Both the position numbers and the translations under genes were made by a program. A DNA stretch of 64,000 nucleotides from an uncultured Sphingomonas sp. GTDB lineage: Bacteria > Pseudomonadota > Alphaproteobacteria > Sphingomonadales > Sphingomonadaceae. The DNA is taken from NCBI RefSeq assembly GCF_902806265.1, contig NZ_CADCVZ010000036.1:33427-97426 (forward strand), written 5' to 3'. Position 1 is the first letter of the stretch. Each line of letters opens with the position of its first letter. The notes under the pieces were generated by a model that was given only the letters and a program-made list of their open reading frames with translations, searched no databases and had not been told where the DNA came from. Of the stretch, positions 25,645 to 35,695 are shown piece by piece.

Positions 25645-26265
25645 CTGCTGTCGATCCCGAAGGACGGTTGCCGCCCGCGCCAGCTGCGCTACCTGCGTGA
25701 GGTCTGCTGCGCCCTTGGGCACGATCCAGGTCCCGCCGACGCAGCGCACGGCCGGGTGAGCCAGCCAGTCGGGCGCGTTTTCCGGGGTGATCCCGCCGGT
25801 GGGGCAGAAGCGGACGGATGCGAACGGCTCCGACAGCGACTTGAGGGCCGGCAAGCCGCCCGAAGCGACCGCCGGGAAGAACTTGAAGCGGTCGAGCCCG
25901 AGGTCCAGCCCGCGCATGACGTCACCAGCGCTGGATACTCCGGGAAGGTAGGCCAGCCCGGACTCCAGCACCGCCCGGCTGAGCCCTTCAGTCAGCCCCG
26001 GAGCGACGATGAAGGTGGCGCCGGCGTCCTGCGCTTGGGCCAGCTGCTCGCGGTTGACCACCGTGCCGGCCCCGACGATTGCGCCCGGCACCCTCGCCAT
26101 GGCGTGGATTGCGTCCAGTGCATGGGACGTACGGAGGGTCACCTCGATAACCGGCAAGCCATTGCTCACCAGCGTTTCGGCGAGGGCCGCGGGGTCGATG
26201 CTGCCGTCGAGGATCAGTACGGGGATTACCGGCGCCGCGCCCATGATCTCGTCAATGGTCGTCAT
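25579..26265 (-). CDS. eda: KDPG aldolase (Entner-Doudoroff), 3' end antisense to tRNA-Arg
   Basis: Splits 2-keto-3-deoxy-6-phosphogluconate to pyruvate and glyceraldehyde 3-phosphate. 228 residues with VIPVLILDG, the Glu in LPVIEVTLRT, VGAGTVVNREQL and the Schiff-base Lys in RFKFFPA, then FCPTGGITPENA. The family normally ends near LARAATVL. Here about 25 further residues are read before a stop that falls inside the tRNA-Arg gene, the last about 22 of them antisense to it. The start overlaps glk by ATGA. It is the last gene of the glucan/Entner-Doudoroff chain. Confidence 0.95.
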   Translation of the reverse strand: MTTIDEIMGAAPVIPVLILDGSIDPAALAETLVSNGLPVIEVTLRTSHALDAIHAMARVPGAIVGAGTVVNREQLAQAQDAGATFIVAPGLTEGLSRAVLESGLAYLPGVSSAGDVMRGLDLGLDRFKFFPAVASGGLPALKSLSEPFASVRFCPTGGITPENAPDWLAHPAVRCVGGTWIVPKGAADLTQVAQLARAATVLRDRQQWRTQEDSNLWPLPSEGNALSS

Positions 26266-27233
26266 GGATGGGCCCTCGCGAAGGCAGCCGCGGCGCCGAA
26301 AAGCCCGGGCTGCGGATGGGTGATGAGCTTGACCGGCATCTCGTCCATGCGCCGCTCGAACCGGCCCTTGGCGATGAACCGGTCGCGAAAGCCCGAGCGC
26401 GGCAGGTGGGCGGCCAGGCGCAAGCCGAGGCCGCCGCCGATCACTACCGCCCGTGCCCCCTGCGCGAGTGCAAGATCGCCTGCCACCGCGCCGAGCGTCA
26501 GGCACAGCCGGTCGAGGGCGGCCGCGGCCAGGCTGTCGCTGCCGTCCATCGCCGCGGCCCACAGCTGCTTGTCGTCGCGGATGGTCAGCGGCCGGTTCTC
26601 GATCGCGCCCAGTGCCTCGTAGATATTGAACAGCCCGCGGCCGGAAATCAGCCGCTCGACCGAAACGCGGCGGAAGCTGCGGCGCAGTTCTTGAAGAATG
26701 CGGTCCTCCAGGCTGTCCAGCGGCGCGAAGTCGACGTGGCCGCCCTCGGTCTCGATCACCTGATAGGTCGAGGGATGGCGGACCAGGCTTGCGACCCCCA
26801 GGCCGGTACCGGGGCCGACGATGCTGACGATGCCTTCTTCCGGCAACGGCACCTCAGGTCCGCACAGGTGGGTGTAGGCCGAACCGTCGAGCGCGGCCAC
26901 GGCATGGGCCACCGCGCCAAAGTCGTTGACGATGGCGTATCGCTCCACGCCGAGCTTCTCGCCGATCAGCGCCGGGCGGATCACCCAGGGGTTGTTTGTG
27001 AGCTTCAGCAGCTCGCCGCCGACCGGACCGGCGAACGAGATGGCAAGCTCGTGCGGCAAGATGTTGCCCGAACGGCGTCCGAACTCCTCCCAGGCGGTCT
27101 GGAAACTGGCATGTTCGGCGGTCTTGAGCGTGACCGGCTCGGACAGGTCGGTCACGCGGCCGCGCTCCACCGTCGCGAGCGCGAAGCGCGCGTGGGTGCC
27201 CCCGATGTCCGTAGTGACAATCCGCCGTGTCAC
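26262..27233 (-). CDS. glk: Glucokinase
   Basis: Phosphorylates glucose at C6 with ATP; 323 residues of the bacterial Glk family. The phosphate loop is [14 protein letters not shown], with ISFAGPVGG, the catalytic Asp in [24 protein letters not shown] and the [10 protein letters not shown] segment. The GTG start at 27233 overlaps the edd stop by GTGA; the very long upstream frame is antisense-like noise. It supplies glucose 6-phosphate from the glucose freed by the upstream glycosidases. Confidence 0.96.
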   Translation of the reverse strand: MTRRIVTTDIGGTHARFALATVERGRVTDLSEPVTLKTAEHASFQTAWEEFGRRSGNILPHELAISFAGPVGGELLKLTNNPWVIRPALIGEKLGVERYAIVNDFGAVAHAVAALDGSAYTHLCGPEVPLPEEGIVSIVGPGTGLGVASLVRHPSTYQVIETEGGHVDFAPLDSLEDRILQELRRSFRRVSVERLISGRGLFNIYEALGAIENRPLTIRDDKQLWAAAMDGSDSLAAAALDRLCLTLGAVAGDLALAQGARAVVIGGGLGLRLAAHLPRSGFRDRFIAKGRFERRMDEMPVKLITHPQPGLFGAAAAFARAHP

Positions 27234-29044
27234 GCTTGCTCCTGCTCCATCATCGCCAGCATCGCCGACGCGCCCCGCTCGGCATCGTCGGCTCCAAACC
27301 GCATCAACGCGAACAGCTCGCGGCCGGTGCCGGCAGGGGGCGGGGGCGACGGTGCGGGATCGCGCGCGGCCAGGTCCACCCCGACCGCCGCCAAGGTGCC
27401 ATCCTCGGCCGAAAGCCGCACCACGTCGCCGTCCCGGAGGCGGCTGAGCGGCCCGCCGCCCAGCGCTTCGGGCGACACGTGAATGGCCGCGGGCACCTTG
27501 CCGCTCGCCCCCGACATGCGCCCGTCGGTGACCAGCGCCACGCGCTGTCCTCGGTCCTGCAGCACGCCCAAGGTCGGCACCAGCTTGTGCAGTTCGGGCA
27601 TACCGTTGGCACGCGGACCCTGAAAGCGAACGACCACCACCACATCCCCGTTGAGCTCGCCCGCCGAGAAGGCACGCAGCACGTCGTTCTGGTCGGAGAA
27701 GACGCGCGCAGGCGCCTCCACCGTCCAGCGGGTAGGATCGACCGCGCTGGTCTTGAAGGTCGCACGACCGAGATTGCCTTGCACCAGCCGCATGCCCCCG
27801 TCGGGCAGGAACGGCTGCTGCACGGGCCGCAGCATGGTGTCGTTCCGGCTCTCGGTCACCTCGGTCCAAACGAGTTCGTCCCCGGCCAGCTCCGGGTTGG
27901 CGGTCCACGCCTGGAGGCTGTCCGCCCCGGCAGTTACGACATCCCCGTGGATCAGCCCGGCGCCGAGCAGCTCGCGCGTCACAAAGCCGATCCCGCCGGC
28001 ATAATGGAAGTCGTTCACGTCGCCCGAACCATTCGGGTAGACCCGCGCGATCATCGGCACCGCGGCGGACAGCGCATCGAAATCCTCCCAGTCGATCAGG
28101 ATGCCCGCGGCCCGCGCAATCGCGGGCAGGTGGATCGCGTGGTTGGTCGACCCGCCGGTCGCGAGCAGGCCGACGGTCGCGTTGACGATGCTGCGCTCGT
28201 CGACGCACTGGCTGAGCGGCCGCTGCTTGGTGGCGGCCAGCTCCGCCAGCCGGTGCACCGCCGCCTGGGTCAGCGCCTGGCGCAGCGGCGTGTTCGGCTG
28301 GATGAAGGCCGCATTAGGGATGTGCAGCCCCATCAGCTCCATCATCATCTGGTTGCTGTTGGCGGTGCCGTAGAAGGTGCAGGTGCCCGGCGCATGGTAG
28401 CTCGCCGCTTCCGAGGCGAGCAGTTCCTCGCGGCCGACCTTGCCCTCGGCGTAGAGCTGCCGCACCCGAACCTTTTCCTTGTTGCCGATCCCGGTCGGCA
28501 TCGGCCCGCCCGGCACCAGCAGCACCGGCAGGTGACCGAAGCGCAGGGCCCCGATCAGCAGCCCGGGCACGATCTTGTCGCAGATGCCGAGCAGCGCCGC
28601 GCCCTCGAACATGCCGTGGCTCAGCGCCACCGCGGTCGACAGAGCGATGGTGTCGCGGCTGAACAGCGACAGGTCCATCCCGTCCTGCCCCTGGGTTACC
28701 CCATCGCACATCGCCGGCACCCCGCCGGCGACCTGCGCGGTCGCCCCGACCTCGCGCGCGAAGATCTTCATCTGCTCGGGGAAGCGCGCATAGGGCTGAT
28801 GCGCGGACAGCATGTCGTTGTAGGCGGTGACGATGCCGATGTTCGGCCCCGCGATGTTACGGATGCGGTCCTTGTCCCCTTCCGCCGCCGCGAAGCCGTG
28901 GGCGAAATTGCCGCAACTCATCCGCGGCCGGCTGATGCCGCGCTCGGCCTGCGCAGCCATGAGGTCGAGGTAGCGCCGCCGGCTCGGCCGGGAACGCTCG
29001 ACGATGCGCTCGGTGACGGCGGCGATGCGCGGGTCCAGGTTCAT
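27230..29044 (-). CDS. edd: 6-Phosphogluconate dehydratase
   Basis: Iron-sulfur dehydratase of 604 residues that forms KDPG, the key Entner-Doudoroff intermediate. It shows [32 protein letters not shown] with a cluster Cys, [12 protein letters not shown] with the second, and [17 protein letters not shown], then [21 protein letters not shown] 29044 is chosen over 29053 because it overlaps the pgl stop by ATGA, as in the neighbouring junctions. It acts between Pgl and Eda, both in the same chain. Confidence 0.97.
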   Translation of the reverse strand: MNLDPRIAAVTERIVERSRPSRRRYLDLMAAQAERGISRPRMSCGNFAHGFAAAEGDKDRIRNIAGPNIGIVTAYNDMLSAHQPYARFPEQMKIFAREVGATAQVAGGVPAMCDGVTQGQDGMDLSLFSRDTIALSTAVALSHGMFEGAALLGICDKIVPGLLIGALRFGHLPVLLVPGGPMPTGIGNKEKVRVRQLYAEGKVGREELLASEAASYHAPGTCTFYGTANSNQMMMELMGLHIPNAAFIQPNTPLRQALTQAAVHRLAELAATKQRPLSQCVDERSIVNATVGLLATGGSTNHAIHLPAIARAAGILIDWEDFDALSAAVPMIARVYPNGSGDVNDFHYAGGIGFVTRELLGAGLIHGDVVTAGADSLQAWTANPELAGDELVWTEVTESRNDTMLRPVQQPFLPDGGMRLVQGNLGRATFKTSAVDPTRWTVEAPARVFSDQNDVLRAFSAGELNGDVVVVVRFQGPRANGMPELHKLVPTLGVLQDRGQRVALVTDGRMSGASGKVPAAIHVSPEALGGGPLSRLRDGDVVRLSAEDGTLAAVGVDLAARDPAPSPPPPAGTGRELFALMRFGADDAERGASAMLAMMEQEQA

Positions 29045-29745
29045 GCGGAGCACCAGTGAATGGTCGGAGGCTGCCGCAGGTCGGCCAGGACGCGCCCGAT
29101 CGGCAGGTCGGAGTCGCTCCCCTCAGTGAGCGCTTGTTCGAGCAACGCGCGCTTCTTCTCGCCGGTTATACTTACGAGCACCGCATCGGCCGAGGCGATC
29201 GCGGACCTGGTCAGCGTCACCCGGGCGACCGGCGCTTCGGGCGGGAGCGGATCGGGCCGGACGCCGACCGCCCGACGCACCGCGGGAGCATCGAGCGCCG
29301 CCTGAAGGTCGGGACCCGCGAAGATGGAGGCGGTATGGCCGTCCTCGCCCATTCCGAGCCAGACCAGCGCGGGTGGCCAGGGCAGTTCCTGCAAGCGCGC
29401 GTCCGCAACATCGCCAGCACGCCCAGGCTCAGGCTCGCCATCCGCGATCGGAACGACCTTCGCGTCCGTGCCCGCGAAGCTCTCCTTAAGTAGCCGCGCG
29501 TTGCTCAGTTCCAAGCCGAGTTCGACCAGCCGCTCGTCCGTCGGGATCAGCGTCACTGCTTCCCACGGCAGCGCCGCCGCAGCGAGGTGGCGAAAGATCG
29601 GCCGCGGCGTGCTTCCGCCCGGCAGCGCCAGCAAGCTCCTTCCCCGCTCGCCAACCGAACGTCGCACGATCACACTCACGTCCCCGGCGACCGCCTCGGC
29701 GAAAGCGCCCGGATCGTCGTGACAGCGCCACTCGGCCCTAGTCAT
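29041..29745 (-). CDS. pgl: 6-Phosphogluconolactonase
   Basis: Hydrolyses 6-phosphogluconolactone; 234 residues of the DevB/SOL type. It shows [18 protein letters not shown], the [10 protein letters not shown] segment (usual form xWDERxV), and the active-site [16 protein letters not shown] with catalytic His. The 3' end is coupled to edd (ATGA) and the 5' end overlaps zwf by 8 nt, which orders the pathway zwf-pgl-edd. Confidence 0.95.
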   Translation of the reverse strand: MTRAEWRCHDDPGAFAEAVAGDVSVIVRRSVGERGRSLLALPGGSTPRPIFRHLAAAALPWEAVTLIPTDERLVELGLELSNARLLKESFAGTDAKVVPIADGEPEPGRAGDVADARLQELPWPPALVWLGMGEDGHTASIFAGPDLQAALDAPAVRRAVGVRPDPLPPEAPVARVTLTRSAIASADAVLVSITGEKKRALLEQALTEGSDSDLPIGRVLADLRQPPTIHWCSA

Positions 29746-31198
29746 TCCAGCTCACCCCGTCGCGCTCGGCCAGCGCGATCGCCGCGGACGGACCCCAATT
29801 GCCCGCCGCGTAAGGCCGCGGCGCCATGCCGGCGGCGGTCCAGGCCGCGCGCACCCCGTCGATCCATTGCCATTGCGCTTCAACCTCGTCGCGACGCACG
29901 AACAAGGTGGGGTCCCCCTCCAGCAAGTCCAGCAGCAAGCGCTCATAGGCGATGCGCCGGCGCACGTCGCTGAAGGCATGCGGTTGGTCGATGTCGAGCG
30001 CAACCTCGCGCAGCCGGATGCCGCCTCGGTCGAGCCCAGGCAACTTGGCCATCAGCTCCAACGCGATGTTCTCTTCGGGCTGGATCGAGATGATCAGCCG
30101 GTTGGGAACGGTCCGCGCGCCGCGGCTGGCGAACATGGAGTGCGGCACCTGCCGGAACTGGATGACGATCTCCGTCCGCCGTTCAGGCATCCGCTTGCCT
30201 GTGCGCAGGTAGAAGGGCACGCCCGCCCAGCGCCAGTTGTCGACATGCGCCCGGAGCGCGACAAAGGTTTCCGTGGCCGACTGGCGGCTCAGCTCGTCCG
30301 AGTAGCCGGGCACCGGCTGGCTCGCCACCGCGCCCGGAGCATATTGCCCCGTGACCACTTCCCGCTCGATCCGCTCGGGCGTGAGCGGGCGCAGCGAGCG
30401 GAGCACCTTGACCTTCTCGTCCCGGATCGCGGTCGCATCGAAGCTCGCGGGCGGCTCCATCGCCACCAGCGCGAGCAGCTGCAGCATGTGGTTCTGGACC
30501 ATGTCGCGCAGCGCACCCGTGCCATCGTAATAATCGCCGCGTTTCTCCAGGCCGACCGTCTCGGCGATGGTGATCTGCACATGCTCGATGTGCTGCGCGC
30601 TCCACAGCGGCTCGAACAGGATGTTGGCGAAGCGCAGCGCCAGCAGGTTCTGGACGGTCTCCTTGCCCAGGTAATGGTCGATGCGGAAGGTCTGCTCCTC
30701 GGTGTAGGCTGCCGCGACCGCGTCGTTGATCTCGCGGCTGGAAGCGAGATCGGTGCCGAGCGGTTTTTCCAGGGCCAGCCGCACGTTCGGGCCCGCCAGG
30801 CCGGCAGCCTCCAGATTGTCGATGGTCGGCTTGAACAAGCTCGGCGCAGTGGACAGGAAGATCGCAACTTCCCCCGCCTCGTCGCCCAGCGCCTCCGCTA
30901 GCCGCTGGAAGCCGTCGCCGTCCTGCGCGTCCAGCGGCACGTAGCGGAACCGCTCGGCGAACCGCTCGGCCGTACGCTCGTCGAACAGGCCGCCCGGCGC
31001 ATGGTCGCGCAGCGCCGCCACCACATGCTCGCGATAGCCCGCATCATTCTGCTGGGTCCGCGCGGTCGCGACCACCGCCAGCTCCTTGGGCAGCAGCCCG
31101 TCTGCGTCCAATCCGTAGAGCGACGGCAGCAGCATGCGCGCGGCCAGATCGCCGGTGGCGCCGAACAGGATCAGCGTGGAAGCGACGGCGCGGCTCAT
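29738..31198 (-). CDS. zwf: Glucose-6-phosphate 1-dehydrogenase
   Basis: First oxidative step on glucose 6-phosphate, giving NAD(P)H; 486 residues. The nucleotide loop is LFGATGDLAARMLLPSL, and the substrate/active-site signature is RIDHYLGKETVQN with the catalytic His. EKPLGTDLASS and the C-terminal QWQWIDGVRAAW region follow. ATG 31198 overlaps the halogenase A stop by ATGA. The longer upstream frame lies antisense-like across the halogenase. Confidence 0.97.
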   Translation of the reverse strand: MSRAVASTLILFGATGDLAARMLLPSLYGLDADGLLPKELAVVATARTQQNDAGYREHVVAALRDHAPGGLFDERTAERFAERFRYVPLDAQDGDGFQRLAEALGDEAGEVAIFLSTAPSLFKPTIDNLEAAGLAGPNVRLALEKPLGTDLASSREINDAVAAAYTEEQTFRIDHYLGKETVQNLLALRFANILFEPLWSAQHIEHVQITIAETVGLEKRGDYYDGTGALRDMVQNHMLQLLALVAMEPPASFDATAIRDEKVKVLRSLRPLTPERIEREVVTGQYAPGAVASQPVPGYSDELSRQSATETFVALRAHVDNWRWAGVPFYLRTGKRMPERRTEIVIQFRQVPHSMFASRGARTVPNRLIISIQPEENIALELMAKLPGLDRGGIRLREVALDIDQPHAFSDVRRRIAYERLLLDLLEGDPTLFVRRDEVEAQWQWIDGVRAAWTAAGMAPRPYAAGNWGPSAAIALAERDGVSWND

Positions 31199-32706
31199 GC
31201 GGCCACCCGCTGCTGGAGCGCGGCAAGGGCTGCGCGGTGGGTCGGGAAATTGCGTGCGCAGCCGGCGATGAAGCGTTCCACCTCGGCCATGTCGATGGGC
31301 GCGATGTCCGGGCCGGGTGCGCGCAGCCGGCTCTCGTCGGGGAAGTTGCCGTACCCCGCCAGCATGCAGTGCCAGCTGAGCGGCGGGTATATGTCGGCGA
31401 TGCCCTGGCGATGAATCTCGTCCGTCAAATCCGCACCCGTGAACCAGGCGGTGATGATGCCCTTGAGGCTGTCCGACAGCCGGTCGTGCCCCGTCGCATC
31501 GCGCCAATAGTAGGTGTCGCGCCGCTGGGCCGTGCGATAGTGGCCGACGATGTAGTCGCGGATGCCTTCGTAGCGGCGGGCAATGGCGGCGTTGAACTGG
31601 TCGCGCTCGGCTTTCTCGTAAGCGTCCAGGAAGCTTTCCACCGTCTCCAGTACGACGTGGAGCGCGGTCGCTTCCAATGGCTCCAGAAAGCCCTGCGCGA
31701 GGCCGATCGCCAGGCAGTTCCTCACCCAGCTCCGCTGGACGCGGCCGCAGCGCATGTTGAGGTGCCGCACTTCGGCATCGGCCGGCAGACCGAGGTGGGC
31801 GCGCAGCTCGGCCGCGGCGTCTTCCGGGTCGAGGTAGCGCGATGAATAGACGTAGCCGTTGCCCGCCCGCGCGGTCAGTGGAATGTGCCAGATCCATCCG
31901 GCCGATGCGGCGGTCGCCGTTGTGCAGGCGAGCGGCCCGCTTGTCGGCAGCGGCGTCGGGGCGACCACCGCCCGGTCGTTGAACAGATTGTCGGCGAAGC
32001 TCAGGTGCTTCTCGCCCAGCGCACCCTCGATGATGGCCGCACGAAAGCCGCTGGCGTCCAGGAACAGCTCGGCCTCAAACCGCCGCCCGTCGTCGGCGAT
32101 CAGCGCGGCGACGTCGTCGGCTTCGTTCAGCTGTACCTCGGCGATCGTGGCGGTCTCATGCCTGACACCGCGCCCTACAGCGAAGTCCCGCAGCGTGGCG
32201 CCGACCAGATGGGCGTCGAAGTGGTAGCCGTAGCCGATACGGAACGGGAAGTTGTCGGGAGCAAGCGGCGCCAGCCCGCCGCGGGCGATGCGCGTGCTGA
32301 GATAGAATGGGTCTGGATGCACGCGTACGTCACGGCCCGCTCGTCGCGCGCGGGTCGCATAGAAGAACTTGCCTTCGGTGAACCTGTCGACCTCGGTCGG
32401 GAACGGATGGAAGTAGCGCTCGAACCCGGGCCGGTCGGACCAGCCCGCAAACTCGATCCCTGCCTTGTAGGTGGCATTGCAGCGCGGCATCCACTCAGCC
32501 TCGCCGATCCCGAGCTGGTCGAAGAAGGCCTTGAGCTGGGGGGTCGAGCCCTCGCCCACGCCGATAATGCCGATGTCCTTGGACTCGATCAGGGTGACGT
32601 CGCAGCCTGCCCCGCCCCAGCGCTGCTGCAGCAGGTTGGCGGCCATCCATCCGGCGGTTCCGCCACCGAGGATGATCACGCTGCGGGGCGGCGGGCGGGC
32701 GGTCAC
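31195..32706 (-). CDS. Flavin-dependent tryptophan-halogenase family protein A
   Basis: 503 residues. The FAD site is VIILGGGTAGWMAANLL, and the catalytic Lys81 is in CNATYKAGIEFAGW. The family WxWxIP motif reads GWIWHIPL, and the second conserved stretch reads GFLEPLEATALH. Together these are the hallmarks of flavin halogenases, which make HOCl or HOBr from reduced FAD and halide. The substrate is unknown, and so is the flavin reductase. I prefer GTG 32706, which overlaps the esterase stop (GTGA); a TTG 6 nt earlier is possible. Ala replaces the usual Ser after the conserved Glu. Confidence 0.9.
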   Translation of the reverse strand: MTARPPPRSVIILGGGTAGWMAANLLQQRWGGAGCDVTLIESKDIGIIGVGEGSTPQLKAFFDQLGIGEAEWMPRCNATYKAGIEFAGWSDRPGFERYFHPFPTEVDRFTEGKFFYATRARRAGRDVRVHPDPFYLSTRIARGGLAPLAPDNFPFRIGYGYHFDAHLVGATLRDFAVGRGVRHETATIAEVQLNEADDVAALIADDGRRFEAELFLDASGFRAAIIEGALGEKHLSFADNLFNDRAVVAPTPLPTSGPLACTTATAASAGWIWHIPLTARAGNGYVYSSRYLDPEDAAAELRAHLGLPADAEVRHLNMRCGRVQRSWVRNCLAIGLAQGFLEPLEATALHVVLETVESFLDAYEKAERDQFNAAIARRYEGIRDYIVGHYRTAQRRDTYYWRDATGHDRLSDSLKGIITAWFTGADLTDEIHRQGIADIYPPLSWHCMLAGYGNFPDESRLRAPGPDIAPIDMAEVERFIAGCARNFPTHRAALAALQQRVAA

Positions 32707-33611
32707 TTCCAATCGCTCAGCAGCCAGCCGAAGATCTCGTCGAGCCGCGCGGCCCAGGCATTCTCGTCATGCTCCGCCCCTTGGTATACGCGGCTCTCGA
32801 AATCCCTGCCCTGCCGCCAGCCGAGGCGCTTCGCCTCTGCGTCGATTACCTGCTGATAGGGAGCATAGTGCGCGTCAAGTGTCGCGGTGCCGTGATCCAT
32901 CCAAAGCTTGCGGCCCCTGGGTGCGCGCAGCTGATTGTACAGGTAGACCCGCCACGCACCCTTGATCGTCTCGCCAAGCCCCGGCGCTTTGGCGAGGTCG
33001 TCCGGACCGATCAGCGCGAAGTGGGTGGAGACCGCTGCCGCCTTGCCGAACACGTCCGGGCGCTCGGTCAGCGCGTAGAGGCTGATCAGCCCGCCCATGC
33101 TTGAGCCCGCGACCGCCGTGTGTCTTGCCTGCGGACGGGTTCGGTAAATGCGGTCCATCAGCGGCTTCAGCTCGTCGGCCAGGAAGCGGAGGTAGGCGTC
33201 GCCTTTCAGCGGCCCCGCGGAGCTCTCGATGCCTGCCCGAAGCAACGGCTCCGCCACCTTGACCGGGAAATATCGCTGGTACCGCTCCTTCCCGGGATGA
33301 TCGACGCCCACGATAATGAACGGCCGCGTCTTGCGGTCGGCGATCAGCCGGAGTGCGGACCGGTCCGCCGCCCAGATCTTGTTGTAGCCGGACCGCTCCT
33401 TGAAGAATAGGTTCTGCCCATCGTGCATGTAGACGACCGGGTACCGCCGCCTGGTCTCGCGGGCGTAGCCGGGCGGCAGCCAGACGGTGACCGTCGCCTG
33501 GGGAACGAAGGCGGAGGGCACCTCATGGCTGATGAAGTGGCCTTCGTCCCGCGCGTGCGCCGGAGCCGCCAGCGCCAGCCACAGCAATAGGGCGAGAAGC
33601 CAGCCCCTCAC
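32703..33611 (-). CDS. Secreted alpha/beta-hydrolase esterase (esterase D/IroE type)
   Basis: 302 residues with a signal peptide (MRGWLLALLLWLALAAPAHA). The mature enzyme shows YPVVYMHDGQNLF, PFIIVGVDH and the nucleophile elbow VAGSSMGGLISLYAL. A catalytic His is likely in YQGAEHDENAW. Relatives cleave siderophore, feruloyl or acetyl esters. In this glucan locus, removal of acyl groups from polysaccharide is plausible but unproven. The GTG start overlaps the GH97 stop; its own stop overlaps halogenase A. Confidence 0.88.
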   Translation of the reverse strand: MRGWLLALLLWLALAAPAHARDEGHFISHEVPSAFVPQATVTVWLPPGYARETRRRYPVVYMHDGQNLFFKERSGYNKIWAADRSALRLIADRKTRPFIIVGVDHPGKERYQRYFPVKVAEPLLRAGIESSAGPLKGDAYLRFLADELKPLMDRIYRTRPQARHTAVAGSSMGGLISLYALTERPDVFGKAAAVSTHFALIGPDDLAKAPGLGETIKGAWRVYLYNQLRAPRGRKLWMDHGTATLDAHYAPYQQVIDAEAKRLGWRQGRDFESRVYQGAEHDENAWAARLDEIFGWLLSDWK

Positions 33612-35695
33612 CGGCCGAGCGGCACGAACCGCACCGCGATGCCGCCGCCCGCCGCCAGCCGCACGGGCAGGCTGTCGGTACTGCGGACCACGCGCCGCTC
33701 GATCACGATGCTGCGCGGATTGGTGCGGAAGTCGGCGTCGTCGCCGTCGCGGTAGATCTCCGCGCGGTAGCGGCGGCCCGTTTGAAGGAAGGACAGCGGC
33801 ACCGTCATCGTCCGCGCTTCCTCATCGGTGATGCCGCCCAGGAACCAGTTCGCCTTGCCCCGCTCCTTACGCGCGATCACCGCATAGTCGCCGACCGACC
33901 CGGCCAGCATGCGCGTGTCGTCCCAATCCACCGCGACGTCCTTGATGAACTGGAAGGGCGCCATGTTCGCTCCGTAGTTCTCGGGCAGGTCGGCGGCCAT
34001 CTGGATGGGCGAGTAGATCGTCACATAATAGGCCAGCTGCCGCGCCAACGTCGAAGGGATCGGCGTATTGCCGCGCCCGGTGAGGCTGAGGATGCCGGGC
34101 GTGAAGTCCATCGGGCCCGACAGCATGCGGGTGAACAGCAGTTCCGTGTCGTACCGCGGCGGGTTCTTGGGCTCGGCCCAGGCGTTGTACTCCATGCCGC
34201 GCTGGCCTTCGCGGCTGATCCAATTGGGGTAGGTTCGGCGCAGGCCCGTGTCCTTGATCGGCTCGTGCGGGTTGACCGCGATGCGGCGCTTGGCGGCTTC
34301 GGTTACGACCTTGAGGTGGTGGCGGCTCATGGCCTGGCCTTCATGCCACTCGAACACGCGGCGCCCGTCCGGCCCCAACGCCTGCACCCCGCCCGCGTCG
34401 GCGACATAGCCGGTCTTGACGCTGTCGACGCCCAGTCGCCGGTAAAGGTCCAGTGCGGCGGGCAGCTGCCGCTCGTAGTTGACGATGTTGGCGCTGGTCT
34501 CGTGATGCCCGATCAGGCGAACGCCCTTGCCCCGACCGTAGCGCGTCACCTCCGCGATGTCGAAATCGGGATAGGCTTCGGTGAAGCTGAAGTCGTCCCC
34601 GGTGGCGAACCAGTCGCCGTCCCAGCCCTTGTTCCAGCCTTCCACCAGCAGGCCGCTGAAGCCGTGCCGGGCCGCGAAGTCGATCATGCGCTTGGCGTAG
34701 GCGGTGGTGGCGCCATGCTTCGGGCCGGAGTTCCAGGTCTGGGTATCGAGGTGCATGCCCCACCAGATGCCCATGTACTTGCGTGGTTTCACCCAGCTGA
34801 CGTCGCCCAGCTTGTTGGGCTCGTTCAAGTTCAGGAACACGGTGTTGGCATGGTAGAGCGCGGGCGCGTCCGGCGCGATCAGGATGACCCGCCATGGCGT
34901 CTCGAACGGCGTGTCGCGCACCACCTTGGGACCGCTCGACGAGGGCGTCAGCGCCGCCTTCAGCAGCCCGCCGCCCCCACTCGCCACGTTCATGCCGGAA
35001 TAGTCGATCAGCGCGGCCTCATGGATCGACAAGTGCAGCCCGCTGCGGGTGCGCATGGTGAGCGGCGTCTGGCCGATGCCGATCCCGGCGACTGGGGAAT
35101 GGTTGTAGAGATATTCCTCGCGGTTGCTTTCGAACGCCGGCGCCCACCAGGCCTCCCCCTGCTCGACGATGCGGAACTGCGTCAGCTCCTCGACGATGTT
35201 GGCGGTCTTGAGGTTCGGCTGCTCGGGCAGCTCGTAGCGGAAGGCCACCGCGTTATCGAAAATGCGAAAGCGCACCCGCATGGTGCGGCGTAGCTTGTCC
35301 TTCTCCGCGAAGGTCGCGACCAGCTCGTTATGGTTGTCGCGAACAGTGCGCCACTCGCCCCAGGGCTGCGTCCAGCTCTCGTCCTTGCTGCTCTTGGTGG
35401 CGCTCTGCAGCGCCATGTTGCGCAGCAGCTGGCGGCTGTCGCTGAACAGGAAGCCGAGATGGCTTTCCCCGATCACCGGCTGCCCGGCGCGCGACACGGC
35501 ATAGCCGACGCGCCCTTCGCCATTGACCGTCAGGTTGAGCGCCAGCTGGCCATCGGGTGATGTGGCCGAGGCGACCGCGTTGATTCCGGCCGCCTGCGCG
35601 ACGTCGCTCTGCTGCGTAGCGTCGGTGGTCTGCGCCAAGACGGGGCCAGCCGCCAACATGAGCCAAGCCGCGGCAGCCAAGCGAACTAAACGCAT
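33608..35695 (-). CDS. Glycoside hydrolase family 97 alpha-glucosidase/galactosidase
   Basis: 695 residues with a signal peptide ending GPVLAQ. The N-terminal beta-sandwich (about 35-290) has NGEGRVGYAVSRAGQPVIG. The TIM-barrel half carries KYMGIWWGMH, VDSVKTGYVADAGG, NPHEPIKDTGLRRTYPN and GQRGMEYNAW, ending in a small C-terminal beta domain. The family uses calcium and is mostly periplasmic; SusB is the classic member. Whether this is the inverting or the retaining branch needs an alignment of the Glu/Asp residues. It shares one base with the upstream GH13 stop. Confidence 0.93.
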   Translation of the reverse strand: MRLVRLAAAAWLMLAAGPVLAQTTDATQQSDVAQAAGINAVASATSPDGQLALNLTVNGEGRVGYAVSRAGQPVIGESHLGFLFSDSRQLLRNMALQSATKSSKDESWTQPWGEWRTVRDNHNELVATFAEKDKLRRTMRVRFRIFDNAVAFRYELPEQPNLKTANIVEELTQFRIVEQGEAWWAPAFESNREEYLYNHSPVAGIGIGQTPLTMRTRSGLHLSIHEAALIDYSGMNVASGGGGLLKAALTPSSSGPKVVRDTPFETPWRVILIAPDAPALYHANTVFLNLNEPNKLGDVSWVKPRKYMGIWWGMHLDTQTWNSGPKHGATTAYAKRMIDFAARHGFSGLLVEGWNKGWDGDWFATGDDFSFTEAYPDFDIAEVTRYGRGKGVRLIGHHETSANIVNYERQLPAALDLYRRLGVDSVKTGYVADAGGVQALGPDGRRVFEWHEGQAMSRHHLKVVTEAAKRRIAVNPHEPIKDTGLRRTYPNWISREGQRGMEYNAWAEPKNPPRYDTELLFTRMLSGPMDFTPGILSLTGRGNTPIPSTLARQLAYYVTIYSPIQMAADLPENYGANMAPFQFIKDVAVDWDDTRMLAGSVGDYAVIARKERGKANWFLGGITDEEARTMTVPLSFLQTGRRYRAEIYRDGDDADFRTNPRSIVIERRVVRSTDSLPVRLAAGGGIAVRFVPLGR

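Noticed and set aside
24893..25645. Minus-strand frame of 250 codons starting in the tRNA-Arg region (AHPRGFEPLAFAFGG)
   Set aside because: Its first residues are the familiar artefact of translating the antisense strand of a tRNA, and the rest is opposite the PhaC-like gene.
27227..29059. Plus-strand open frame of 610 codons opposite edd
   Set aside because: edd is fully conserved on the minus strand; the antisense product is low-complexity.
33782..35293. Plus-strand frame of 503 codons opposite the GH97 gene
   Set aside because: Antisense shadow with no motif; GH97 motifs read clearly on the minus strand.
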